NCBI RefSeq assembly: GCF_963678635.1
Contig: NC_087062.1
Coordinates: 72,013,345-72,077,344 of the forward strand
Direction of reading: 5' to 3'
Length of the DNA: 64,000 nt
Source: Symsagittifera roscoffensis
Lineage: Eukaryota > Xenacoelomorpha > Acoela > Convolutidae
The notes beneath the pieces were generated by a model. That model ran no database searches. It was not told where the DNA came from and worked only from the letters and a program-made list of their open reading frames with translations. Positions 44,165 to 56,500 of the stretch are shown in pieces (within the stretch, counting starts at the first letter, position 1; each line of letters starts with the position of its first letter). Made by a program: the position numbers and the translations under genes.

Positions 44165-44403
44165 TATATTTAAATTTCGCCGCCGGCAGTCGGTCGGTTG
44201 GTGGGCTGAAATGGTCAGTTGGTCTTGAGTTGAGTTGGCGATAGCGCTTGGTAAGTGTGACAAGCGGGCGGTCAAGACGGGACTGGAATTTTAACCAGAT
44301 AATCAGGAGAGTAGGGAACCCCAGTAGAAAGAGAAAGGGAACGGATCGTTAGGGATGTCAAAGCCAGCCTCATTCTATCCTCGTGCCGTTGTGCCAATGA
44401 CAA
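44165..44403 (+). promoter_or_regulatory. Possible promoter and first coding exon of an unknown gene
   Basis: A local GC-rich patch follows a TATA-like TATATTTAAA at 44165-44174. At 44355 an ATG opens a short frame (MSKPASFYPRAVVPMT) that ends exactly at a donor-like GTTAGT at 44404. An alternative donor GTAAGTG lies at 44251. If real, this would be a plus-strand gene whose next exon is far downstream. The peptide is not recognised, and no partner exon was found. Confidence 0.28.
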
Positions 44404-44661
44404 GTTAGTTATGTTCTTCTTTCAAACCGAAGCAAGTATTTCCAATCTATACAACATTTTTTTCTGCCTCATTTCTTTTAATCCGAAAAAGCTTGAAATC
44501 AAAACTATCCTTGCGATGCGATGTTAAAATTCAAATGAATGGAAAATAGTATAAACACTTTTTTACTGTACATTTGTTTTTCAGCTGAGATTGTCTGAAA
44601 ATCCGTTCCACATCAACCTGTTCCAAAAAAAAACACTAAATTTAGTATCCGGGAAACTGTT

Positions 44662-45063
44662 TCAAATTTCCAAGCCCTCGCTGAGACCGAGTCTGGAAAA
44701 ATGTGTCTTAAATGCACGTGTAACATTTATTTCCCCGACGAGACATTTGGTTCCCAGACAAAATTGTCCAGATAATTGTAACACTAGATAACAACCGCAT
44801 TTTTTTTGGATAAAATTTTCAATAAGAGAGGTTAGTTCGACAAGGGCACGCAACTTTGCAATTAGATCAGGATGATTTTCTTTGAGTAACATTTTAGGGA
44901 TAAAACTAAAAGAGGACTCAAACCATTTACTCGTGCCTAAACAATGATTGCACGATTGATGGTTATGCCAAAGGTATCCATGAGTAATTCTATCGTAAAT
45001 ATTATTGCTCTCGAGCTCGTAACAAAACTGGAAACCTTCTGGACAATTAAAAACAAAGAAATC
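44662..45063 (-). CDS. Unrecognised open frame, possible internal or terminal exon
   Basis: A minus-strand frame open for 133 codons, longer than its first ATG (44892) suggests. It begins right after an acceptor-like TTGAACTAG at 45064-45065 and ends at a stop at 44662. It reads DFFVFNCPEGFQFCYELESN, then HGYLWHNHQSCNHCLG, TSKWFESSF and KENHPDLIAKLRALVEL. The Cys/His-rich half could be a zinc-binding region. The HGYLW...C..C...KWFESS arrangement loosely recalls the N-terminus of Merlin/ISXO2-type transposases, but the similarity is weak. Function unknown. Confidence 0.3.
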   Translation of the reverse strand, partial: DFFVFNCPEGFQFCYELESNNIYDRITHGYLWHNHQSCNHCLGTSKWFESSFSFIPKMLLKENHPDLIAKLRALVELTSLIENFIQKKCGCYLVLQLSGQFCLGTKCLVGEINVTRAFKTHFSRLGLSEGLEI

Positions 45064-45174
45064 CTAGTTCAAGATGGGTGCATAACTCAAACAGAAAAAT
45101 TTGACTGAGACCTCAAAATCATGAATCACTATTATAACTGGTCACTATTATAACTGATCAAAGGTAATTTACCG

Positions 45175-45365
45175 ATCCAGCTAACATTGAGAAACGAAAA
45201 CTCAGAACAGCACTCAAGATTAGAGGAGTTGATGCAGATGAGCTTCCACGTCAAATAATTCTTTCCACCCAAGAGACATAAAAGCAGAATCTGTAGCAAA
45301 GATCACAATCTATTCAGCCAATCAGACGCGTTAACAGAGTCAAGCAGGAAGGATTTCACCGCTCA
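45175..45365 (+). pseudogene. Possible MULE transposase fragment
   Basis: One frame reads NIEKRKLRTALKIRGVDADE, then LPRQIILSTQE and, after two stops, QSIQPIRRVNRVKQEGFH. This resembles the linker after the zinc finger in animal MULE transposases, where an LP..SI...IRR-R segment is common. The rest of a transposase was not found nearby. Confidence 0.28.
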
Positions 45366-47177
45366 GCCAAATGTTAAAACTCAAATTGTTTCTTGGAACT
45401 TGTGTCTCGCTTAGACATTACTATGGTTATTTGATACACAGAAATTAATAACAGAACGATCAAACAAACGCAAACTATCGGAGCTTCAAAGATCACAAGA
45501 TTGAAGAAACAAGAATAATTGCGGAAAATTTTGTCTGGGATTCAAATTTCTGTTGAAATTTCATAACGCGGGACATTTGTCTTCTAAGAAAATTGTATGT
45601 CTATTCAAAATCTGGTAGACTGCACGCTTTTCAAATTTGGTTTAAACAAATGGTGCATTATTCAAAATTTGGGAGACTACACCCTTTTTAAACTTTGTTG
45701 GGCTACATAGGAGCCCACAATTAACATGCAATGGATATTAGATTTGATCATCTATTCAAATTTATAAAGCCGCGAAATAACAAACGGCTAGATTCCAATT
45801 TGACGCAAAAACTCTTACCAGATGAAGCAGTAGTAAAAAGGAGGGACTATCACAAGGTTTGCAAACAAATAGGGCTTCAATCATAAGATTAGTCCAAAAA
45901 TAACAAAAAAGTCTCCTCCCCTTAAATAAAAGTTGATTTAGCCACACCCGCTTCGTGCGTCGAGATAGTATTTAATGGATAGATAGACCGATTAAGGAGA
46001 CAAGCGGAGAGAAAGCATTATCTTGAAACAATCACTTTTGGTAATATTGATTTGACAAAACAAATCTCGAAACCCTAAGCGTTTCGAACAAAATGTGCCA
46101 CTTTTTTGAGCAATTCATATTGACTTTCTGAACTCTCTCGGAACCCTAGAAAAGCTCTATTTCTATTCTTTAGTAAAATTTTTGAGAAAATTCAAAACAA
46201 GTGTTGCACCTTTTCAGAATGAGTAATCTTACAAACATATCTGGGCGCCAGTATTTTGTCGTAAAGGGAGGAGCTCTTTGGAAAACTTGACCCGGAACTG
46301 AGGGAGGTGCATCACTATCTGTCACGCCGCGCAGTACAACAGATTATTAGTTAAAATTGAATACACTGCTTCAGGGTATTATATATCTAAATAGCAGGAT
46401 AATTCATCGCGTCGTGTTTTCCAGTTGCAGAAGATTGAGATTCGAGAAACGCTCTCACCTCGGGGATTTGACCAACACGACACCAAAAGACCCCCCCCCA
46501 TCTTTGATACCATTTTCGACTTGAAAACATTCATTTTTGAGCGACCAACCGTAAAAATTTCGTAAAAGCTCTTTAGACATTAAAATATTCTATTTTGAGG
46601 CTTAACTCGTGCCGAAACACTGCAATTTTTTAGCAAGCCATTTAAAAACCAAAACGGAATTTTGGCACGTTTTTACTTAAATTTTAAGAAATTTATGCCA
46701 AAATTAATTAACTTAAATTTAATGTAGCACTTTAAAACAGTGTTTTCAAAACTCGCCTCGAAACAAACAATTGTGCAAGTTTCACTTTTATCCGACCGAG
46801 GTTCGCCAAGAAATTTGGCCTACGGTGTTTTTACACGCTAAATCAGGTACCACAAACAAACGTACGATAGAGTTGGTGATTGATCATATTACAATTGTTT
46901 CGATCCGATTTCTTAAATTTTAAAGAAATTTTTTTTTCTCGGCATTCAGAAAAACCTTAAGAAAAATGGCGACGTCTGATTCCCAGCACTTGATAATTGA
47001 TTTTTCGAGGAAGTTCAGAACCCTCCAATCAAATTATTATTGCGACAGGAATAAATTTTCAAAATTGACAGTCCATAAAGCACAGAGCAAATTAAGTCGG
47101 GACGTCTGAGACGTGAGTATTCTTGTTAATGCCCATCGCCACAGACCAAAACCGATTTGAACTTCTATCTACCTTAC
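45366..47177. other. Intergenic, no gene recognised
   Basis: AT-rich DNA without a supported gene, RNA or complete repeat. A short GC-richer patch near 46240-46340 has no long open frame. Confidence 0.4.
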
Positions 47178-47416
47178 GCAACATCTACAATGGCATTAAC
47201 TTTAACTTCCATATTTCCGTCTTCCTTTATCCCCTGTGACTTGGAGGAATAATTAGAAAATTGACTTATGTCCGGCTGACTGATTTTACCAACCAGTCCT
47301 AATACTTCACTAACTTCCTTGCCAGGGAACAAGTTAATTTTAAACAATTTATCCCTTAGGGAAAAAATCGGCAAAATAATGGACGAATCCAAGTATTGCG
47401 CAATTATTATTTTCAT
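47178..47416 (-). CDS. Putative coding exon of an unknown gene
   Basis: An ATG-led frame of 79 complete codons (starts MKIIIAQYLDSSIILPIF, later FPGKEVSEVLGLVGKI and EDGNMEVKVNAIVDV) ends at a good donor, TTGC then GTAAGG at 47177. Without splicing it stops three bases later. Amino-acid composition is balanced, unlike neighbouring chance frames. The family is not recognised and no second exon was found. It could be a first exon of a minus-strand gene; chance is not excluded. Confidence 0.32.
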
Positions 47417-48184
47417 GATTCATTTTTAGTTTTAAATATTCAGTTTGAAATTTATTCTTTTTGTCTGCTTATACCAGTGATCTTTTTGTTGGTACCCAAA
47501 ATTATGAAAAAAAATTAGTTTTTTTTAAAGGTGAAACGAATAATGATTTATTAATGAAGCTTTCAAAATGAAATAGTTAAACTGCGCAATTTATTTCAAG
47601 CTACATATCGCCGCGCTTAGAGGAGCTAAAGTTAGAAGAACTAAAATAAATCCGAGCAACCATAATGAAATAATAAACTAAATTGCCGTTTGTGAAAAAA
47701 ACAAACGCAAAGCATTTTTTAAGCGCCCTTTTCTCGCTTTCACAGTTCAAATTGCGTAATCGCACAGGAGGGAAAATTAGACTATAATCTGAAATAATGG
47801 CTATACATTTATACACACTAGTCAGCATATTAGTGCTCACTCGGAGAGGGGGAAAATCTCTCTACCAGAACAAATTTGATGGTGCATGCAACAGTTGTAT
47901 GAGCACAAGTGGAGATTATCTATAGAAACGATGGTGTGATTAGAGCATAAAGATACATACATCAACGCTTTCAAATACCAGCGGAGCATTGAACACTAAA
48001 ATCGCTACAAATCCTCAAATGTTTTTAATTTGACGTAGCCGATTTCTCGTGTTGAGTTTGAAAAGCAAAAAAAACACTTGCTATTTGATCTAATTTTTCA
48101 GTTGATTAAGGCGAGATGTGATGTGGTTTAGCAAGCTTTGCCCGCACGAAGATAAGACAAAATTGATAAATGAAATTCAAAATT

Positions 48185-48360
48185 AACACAAAGACGAAGC
48201 GGAGATGCGCAAAACTTGCGATACAACCTAAGCATAGCATTGCACGCTAGCATTGCACACAAGCTAGTAGAAAATGAGATAGAACCCACTCAAAAAAAAA
48301 ATTGAAAAAAAAAGAAAACCCATCTACAAAAATGTCTTACGTTGGTCTCGACAAATAATA
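48185..48360 (+). repeat. Dispersed repeat, GAAGC family
   Basis: GACGAAGCGGAGATGCGC, then ACTTGCGATACAAC, a long A-rich tract and GTCTCGACA. It matches 39302-39420 along its length. Confidence 0.45.
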
Positions 48361-51300
48361 AAAAAAAAACAATCAACGGAGTTAAATAGGTACTCAGTAT
48401 CATTTGCCAAGCGGTAACTAGCCGACAATTCTTGCGTAGACGCCATTGCTGAGGCGAAAAGAAAATAAATAAAAAAAACTTTATTTATAGTCATTAAAAA
48501 TTTTGAACAAATAAGTGAAACTCGGAGTAAGTGTAGACGCCCATTCTCCTCCCTGGATCGTTCAAAAGCATGAAAACCTATTTCTGATCTCAAAAGACGC
48601 CATATATTATGACTAAGCAGCTAAAAATGACCCTAAGCCATTTAAGCAAAATAAATCAAAAGTTACTTATTCAAAATCAGAGTTTGTAAATTTGAAAAGT
48701 CACTTAACCAATCTCAATTAAGAAGCTGTTTAAAACAAAAAATCGTTGCTTTGGAAAATAAGCAGAAACAAAAAACAAGCTGACAAACGATGGCCCGACA
48801 GATAAAAAAAACTTGAGCGGAGCTGATTAAAATGAGTCAAGAAAGAAAACCTTTTTTTGACAAATACCGGCCTTTTTTTAGTTGCAGAAAAAAAACGAAT
48901 TTTGGCTTCAAAAATAAGAAATAATAGCTAAAAGCAGCTATAGGATAAGCTTTGGCGTGAAATACAGTGACGTATATCCGACTCACTGCAGTGAATTATT
49001 CTGAAAACCAGAATTTAATTCAATTTTTCTCGACACCGCGGATTTTTCCAACCTTTTTCGAATCTGATTGCGGCGGCTGATTACGCTGTATTACTATTTA
49101 CAATAATATACGATCTTGGTTTGGGGTACCTGAATTATTACATTTCAAAACTACTCCTTCCCTTGGCCATAGTTCCCTTCCACTCTTAGAGAGTGACAGG
49201 AACAACAAGCAGCATCAACTAACATATTTTGCACACTAACTTATTTTGCAAAAATAACCGCAAAAATTTTAAGCAAGGATATTCGTTTACTGAGAAACAA
49301 GAACATAATACCCAGAACAAAACATTTTTATCTTAACTTATCTTCGGTAGGGAATTGAAATTAAATGTTAAGAATTAGGTCATAAATGGTGTAGTGATGT
49401 AAAATTATTAGTAATTTCTTTTTGATCGACAAGGTTTCTCATTTACTCACCAATCTCCTCGTAAATTACTGAGAACAACAGTCGGGTTTCGGAGAGAAAA
49501 CATTTTGCAATAGAAAGATTTTTTTGAGAGCTGAATCAAAATTAAAGTGCTTGAATATGAGATTCTTAAAATCTTTGTTGGATATACCTAATGCCGCGCA
49601 AAGCCAGCCCAACAAAATGCTTCTTGCCACTCTGTGAGTGGTCGGAAACAAAAACGCAACTCAATATTTTAATTATAAAAAAACACCAAGTCAACTTACC
49701 TTCCTGTCTGCGCAGTGACTGTGCTCAGTGACAACTTGAAAACACTAAGTAGACGCTATTGTGAAATAAGGACGGCAATGTACCGCCTTTTGGGGCTAGT
49801 CTAATTGCCCTTCATACGTATTTGTCTCGCCGATTGAGCAAATTAAACAGATCTAAAGGTTCATTTGTCGTCAATTGACTTTTTTCAGTTTTCAGCCGCA
49901 CAACAAATCATTACGAAGGCTGAGAAAAGCCAGCAGGATGAATTGAGTTTAACGTAGGAATGTGATTGAAGCATTTTCAGGACAATGAAGTCACACATCA
50001 TTACCTTTTATCACACTGCGAATTCGATGATCCCTTCCAGTTATATTCAAAAAATACCACTATGACGCAGGAATGAAAAAAAAAACGTAAGAATTTGATA
50101 ACATATGCAATAACTGCAGTTCGCAGTTAGTATTTTTAATCGGCAAACTTGCTGGCAATAACAGACATTGAACTTAGTTTGAAATAGAGGAGAATAAATG
50201 CAAACTTACCACCGGTGTGAGTAAAAACAGGCGGCAGGTATACCAAAGATAAAAAGAGTACAAGTCAAAACGGTGCTAAAGCGAAACGAGGTAAATCAGG
50301 AACACTTTGCATAAGCACGTGGTCTAAAAATATTAACCAAACATTCCGGTTGGAAAACACGCATATTTAGTTCTTTCTTATAGAGGCAAGCAGCCGAATC
50401 AATATTGGATTAGAGAAGAAAGAACCAAAAATTGTTTTTTTTTTAAAAAAAGCAGAAGAGTTTTTGTGCGTAGACCAAATTTAACAAATACAGCTTGGAA
50501 ATTCAATAGCGGTATAAATTCAAACAATGACAATGCTCAGAAAAGGTATTTGAAAATAAATACTTTTGTTTTCGATTTCTATTCTCCGGTCACAAACCGT
50601 GATAAAAAAAATAGGGAACGCAGATACCGGAAAAAAAGGAGTGGAGGCAAAACGATACAGGTTGGACGGATAGATGGATATTTTTCTTCTTAATTCAATC
50701 CCAAAACTAAAAAAAATCACTCATAAAATTACAGTACAGATACGAGTCGTTAGAAAAACAAAAGGCTTAATTTTCTTTTAAAAAAGCGATCAAAAAGGAA
50801 TCATGCACTTTAAGATTAACTTACCAGGGATGGATTTCGAAAGGTTGAACTCGATTTCTATCAAGAGAAACAATAAAACTGATCTGTTACACTGCTGAAC
50901 AGGTCATAAGAAACAAGAGATGCTTACAGGATGGTCATATACGCTACAAAATCAATTGTGAAAATAAAATGTCTTGAAAAAGTCAACAAAACCTTCAAAA
51001 CATTCGATTACCATCCAAATTTTTGTTGCACTTGAATGAAACTATGAACATAAAAGCGTTTTTTAGTCAATGTAGCAAAAAAATAGTCAATGTTGCACTA
51101 GACCAAAACTTTTCCACCTCTAAGCAACTGGCAGTGAGCTGAGTCTTTTCAGCTAAGTAAACGGAAAAGAGATCGATTCATTAGACTGAGTTGAAAGCTC
51201 AGGTCTCCTTATTTTCATCGCAACTATTTTCGATAATGTTTAACCCGTTAATATTTTCAAAACAAAAATGTTCATTTGCAAACCTGCTTTTTTTTTGGTT

Positions 51301-51834
51301 GAAATGACTTCTGAGCTTTTATCTAAAAATTTTAACGTTGTTAGCCAAAAAATTATTGTAAAACCTTGATATCCATTAACCTTTTGGTATTGCATTTCTG
51401 AAACAGATTATCCACTGAAATATTTTGAATAAAAACTTACCGATGAAATCCAAAGACTTTTTTCTTCAACTAGGGCTTCCGTTCTTTGGGTGAAACTAAA
51501 TGATACGTTCTGCTCTTAGACTGTTATGCTTAGAGTATAATCTTGATAACGTTTAACTTCAATAAGAGAATCTTCAAGTATGCAACAGGATTTTTAAGGA
51601 CGCTACAATTTGCATAAGACAAGACAGACACACAGCAAATGGTTGTACTGTCACAAAAAAAAAACCATGCAAACTTGAGTCTATTCTCATTTTCCTCATA
51701 TTGCGAATTTTTCATTTTATCACAAATTTTTGCCAGCTATTGCATGGCTAAATGCGTGAAATTACGATGTAAAGCATGACGAACAAATGAGTCCAGAATA
51801 GCTCATATGTTCAGCACGCCTATTTCAGACAGAG

Positions 51835-51880
51835 TTGAAGCGGAACTTCGCTTCACTTACGAACACTAAAAACTAATTAT
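51835..51880 (+). repeat. Dispersed repeat fragment, GAAGC family
   Basis: GAAGCGGAACTTCGCTTCAC followed by TTACGAACAC, the hairpin head of the family seen at 5222 and 38868. Confidence 0.4.
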
Positions 51881-52686
51881 ATCAGGAACTGGTGTGATTG
51901 GAAGCAAAGTAAGCCAAAATAGCAAAAATTTTCAACAGAAAAAAAATAGAAAACAGCAAAAATCTAGAAAAATCTCGAGAAAATTAGTAAAGCGAAAAAA
52001 ACTTCCCGCTATCCAGAATCCAGCCAAACGAACTATGTAACCTAAAATTTCATAACACGCTGTAGCATCAGATTTAAAAAATTTAAAAAAAACCGACAAA
52101 AATGGATCATAGAACAAAATTTCACCAGTTTTTCGAAAATCAAAAAAGTCTAATGGCTAACTTCCTTGGCCTTTTCAGCCTTCAAAATCAAAAAGAAGAT
52201 AAGTATAAAACAAAGTTCTTTTGAAACAAAACAAGTGCAGTGAAAAATTTAATGACGAAAATATTAGACGATGAGATCCAACTATAGTTGACTAGAGAAT
52301 CTTCGCAAAATGGGATAAAAAAAAAGTGAAACATTTTTTTTTATTTTGCTTCCGGGAGCGCTAGTTGAATCTTGGTTTTTAATAGCCTTCCATAATTTAA
52401 GGCTTTTCCATACTCTCAAGCTTTCCACCTTCTAAGTTTGTCGAAAATCCAAAAGTTTCAAAGCTGATTGATTAATCTGATATATCACTTTACCCGGATG
52501 ACGAGCAAGCGGTACCTGATTTTGCAAAGAAAAAAAGTTTAAAAAAAACCAACACACATGGACACAAATTTTTGTCACTTAATGTGGTCTGGGCAACTTA
52601 AAGCGGTATTAATCTAAAACGGTCGCTTCTTTTGATATTTGAGGTGACAAGGGTAAATTGGAAAAATATTAGGTTAGTTTTGCCCG

Positions 52687-52886
52687 NNNNNNNNNNNNNN
52701 NNNNNNNNNNNNNNNNNNNNNNNNNNNNNNNNNNNNNNNNNNNNNNNNNNNNNNNNNNNNNNNNNNNNNNNNNNNNNNNNNNNNNNNNNNNNNNNNNNNN
52801 NNNNNNNNNNNNNNNNNNNNNNNNNNNNNNNNNNNNNNNNNNNNNNNNNNNNNNNNNNNNNNNNNNNNNNNNNNNNNNNNNNNNNN
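52687..52886. other. Assembly gap, 200 N
   Basis: Exactly 200 undetermined bases, a typical placeholder of unknown true size. The two frames that span it are artefacts. Confidence 0.99.
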
Positions 52887-53127
52887 GCTACTTATAAAAA
52901 ATTGGAAGTAAAAATATGTACCCGGTTGCAGTCCAAGTAGCACAGATTATTTTAAACAAAATGCTTGCTGACAAACAGTAAGCTCAACTCTTGTATATGG
53001 GATAAAATATATTTTAGACTGCAGTATTGGAAACTGAAACAGACCAATAGCAGCTGTAATTTTCTGGCAATCTCTTGAAATCAATCAAAACACCACCAGG
53101 ATATTCAAATATTTTCAAAAATTAGCT

Positions 53128-53290
53128 GAGGCAAAGCAGATATTCGCATCAGTTGCGAGCGATACATCACAAACATCGCATGGTAATTTATCAGCCAGAA
53201 AAGGAGACGAAAGCCATCAAACCAAAAATTAGTTCAAAAACAAATAAATTTCAATTTGAACAAAACATGTCTTGCAACAAAATTGTCAGC
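53128..53290 (+). repeat. Dispersed repeat fragment, GAAGC family (diverged)
   Basis: GAGGCAAAGCAGATATTCGC, then AGTTGCGAGCGATACA, an A-rich tract and ATGTCTTGCAAC. Same block order as 48185-48360 but more diverged. Confidence 0.35.
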
Positions 53291-53548
53291 GTTAAAAAAG
53301 AATTAAAAGAAAAACTTATCTAGCAGTACTTAAGTCGACAAAATTTAGCTAAACGCCCATGAGCAGAAAACTTAACTCTCACAAAAAATCTCAGCTACAA
53401 AGCTTTGAGTTTTTACATCGCCCGACCCTGAAGCGCATATGTGTAAAAATCGAGTATTGACGACCTCCTAACCTTAAATTCAAAATAAAAGGAATTAATC
53501 AAAATTACTGTCAATTTAAATAACAATTAGTTGCATCTGCATAAAAAT

Positions 53549-56500
53549 AAAATTCATTCAGTGAAAAACTAACCCGATAAAACCTAGCTAAATAGGTAAC
53601 ACTCTGACTATTGAATTGATCCAGAAAAAAAATCAATTTCAAGAGAACTGATATAACTTCTATAGTGTACTGTAATAGTAGTACTGGAGTAGCTTAATTC
53701 GAAATTTGAAGAATTTGACCATGTCAACACTTAACTAGAGAACACATCCTGTTCAATGATTCAGATGATTTTTTTTAAACCGAGTTAACCCGAGAAAAAG
53801 TGTATATTCCCATTTGATAACGCTTGCTACTATTAGAAGAATTGTATAGGTCTTATAAAATTTTTTAAATTTTATTTCGCATTACAAAGGAAGCGTATAA
53901 AAAAGCTCTACGAAAATTCGTATAAAACTTGAAGAAATCAAATAAGAACTTGATTACAACTCAAATAATCTGAAAAGTGCAAGAAGAGGAAAGTGCGTGG
54001 AGCATGATAAATGTTTCGACTACCAAATATGAAAGGAATGATGAAAATATAAAATTTGTCACCAACGTTGACTAACTTCATTATCGGATATGCTACCATC
54101 TAGTATACAGAAACCTATTTTAGCAAAATGATTTTGAACGTTTAAATAAAATTTCAAGCTGGGAGACAGGAAAGGAAACGAGAGCCACTAATTGCAAAAA
54201 GGGGAAAACTTTTCGAAGAAACCAAAACTAAAAAACATCAATATGTCTCGAATGATGTTCTTATTGCGGAAAATACGTCCAAAAACTTTCGACAGCGTTT
54301 AAAGAAAACAAAAAATTTTTGAGCGAAAAAAAAACTGTTGCCATAAAAAACTTTGAATTTTTGATTCTATTCTAGAGATTTTTAACGTTTCGTGTTATCC
54401 GGAGGAAAGCATACAAAATCTGGTTCCCTCGAATCAACCGAAAACTTGCTTAATGATCCGATAAAGATAAAATTCATTCAGTGAAAACTAACCCGATAAA
54501 ACCTAGCTAAATAGGTAACACTCTGACTATTGAATTGATCCAGAAAAAAAATCAATTTCAAGAGAACTGATATAACTTCTATAGTGTACTGTAATAGTAG
54601 TACTGGAGTAGCTTAATGTGAAATTTGAAGAATTTGACCATGTCAACACTTAACTAGAGAACACATCCTGTTCAATGATTCAGATGATTTTTTTAAACCG
54701 AATTAACCCGAGAAAAAGTGGATATTCCCATTTGATAACGCTTGCTACTATTAGAAGAATTGTATAGGTCTTATAAAATTTTTTAATTTTTATTTCGCAT
54801 TACAAAAGAATCGTATAAAAAAGCTCTACGAAAATTCGTATAAAACTTGAAGAAATCAAATAAGAACTTGATTACAACTCAAATAATCTGAAAAGTGCAA
54901 GAAGAGGAAAGTGCGTGGAGCATGATAAATGTTTCGACTACCAAATATGAAAGGAATGATGAAAATATAAAATTTGTCACCAACGTTGAATAACTTCATT
55001 ATCGGATATGCTACCATCTAGTATACAGAAACCTATTTTAGCAAAATGATTTTGAACGTTTAAATAAAATTTCAAGCTGGGAGACAGGAAAGGAAACGAG
55101 AGCCACTAAATGCAAAAAGGGAAAAACTTTTCGAAGAAACCAAAACTAAAAAACATCAATATGTCTCGAATGATGTTCTAATTGCGGGAAATACGTCCAG
55201 AAAGCGTTCGACAGCGTTTAAAGAAAATTCAAAAAAAAACTCGAACGAAAATAAAAAAATGTAGCCATGAAAAATTTTAGCTTTAAATTCTAATCTTGAG
55301 TTTTTAGACGTTTCGTGCTATCCGGAGGAAAGCATACAAATTCTGGTTCCCTCGAATCAACCAAAAATTTGCTTAGTGATCCGATAAAGTTAAAACTCAA
55401 TCAGTGAAAACAAATCCGATAAAACCTAGCTAAATAGGTAATACTCTGACTAATGAAATTATCCAAAACAAATCAATTTCAAGAGAACTGATATAACTTC
55501 TATAGTGTACTGTAATAGTAGTACTGGAGTAGCTTAATGCGAAATTTGAAGAATTTGACCAAGTCAACACTTAACTAGAGAACACATCCTGTTCAATGAT
55601 TCAGATGATTTTTTTAAAACCGAATTAACCCGAGAAAAAGTGGATATTCCCATTTGATAACGCTTGCTACTATTAGAATAATTGTATAGGTCTTATAAAC
55701 TTTTTTAAATTTTATTTCGCATTACAAAGGAAGCGTATAAAAAAGCTCTACGAAAATTCGTATAAAACTTGAAGAAATCAAATAAGAACTTGATTACAAC
55801 TCAAATAATCTGAAAAGTGCAAGAAGAGGAAAGTGCGTGGAGCATGATAAATGTTTCGACTACCAAATATGAAAGGAATGATGAAAATATAAAATTTGTC
55901 ACCAACGTTGACTAACTTCATTATCGGATATGCTACCATCTAGTATACAGAAACCTATTTTAGCAAAATGATTTTGAACGTTTAAATAAAATTTCAAGCT
56001 GGGAGACAGGAAAGGAAACGAGAGCCACTAATTGCAAAAAGGGGAAAACTTTTCGAAGAAACCAAAACTAAAAAACATCAATATGTCTCGAATGATGTTC
56101 TTATTGCGGGAAATACGTCCAGAAAGCGTTCGACAGCGTTTAAAGAAAAATCAAAAAAAAAACTCGAACGAAAATAAAAAATTGTAGCCCTGAAAAATTT
56201 TGAACTTTAAATTCTAATCTTGAGTTTTTAGACATTTCGTGCTATCCGGAGGAAAGCATACAAATTCTGGTTCCCTCAAATCAACCAAAAATTTGCTTAG
56301 TGATCCGATAAAGATAAAACTCATTCAGTGAAAACAAACCCGATAAAACCTAGCTAAATAGGTAATACTCTGACTATTGAAACTTTCAACAAAAAAAATC
56401 AATTGCAAGAGTACTGATATAACTTCTATAGTGTAGTGTAATAGTAGTAGTAGTAGTGCAGTAGCTTAAATCGAATTTTGAAGAATTTGACCATGTGAAC

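Larger units (their letters stand above)
47417..52686. other. Intergenic, no gene recognised, dispersed repeat fragments
   Basis: About 5.3 kb of AT-rich DNA with no supported gene. It contains GAAGC-family repeat copies at 48185-48360 and 51835-51880. The open frames of about 60-90 codons here lack domains and sit in low-complexity tracts. Confidence 0.45.

Noticed and set aside
52632-52943. Frames of about 90-100 codons across 52.6-52.9 kb
   Set aside because: They consist mainly of unknown residues translated through the 200-N gap.
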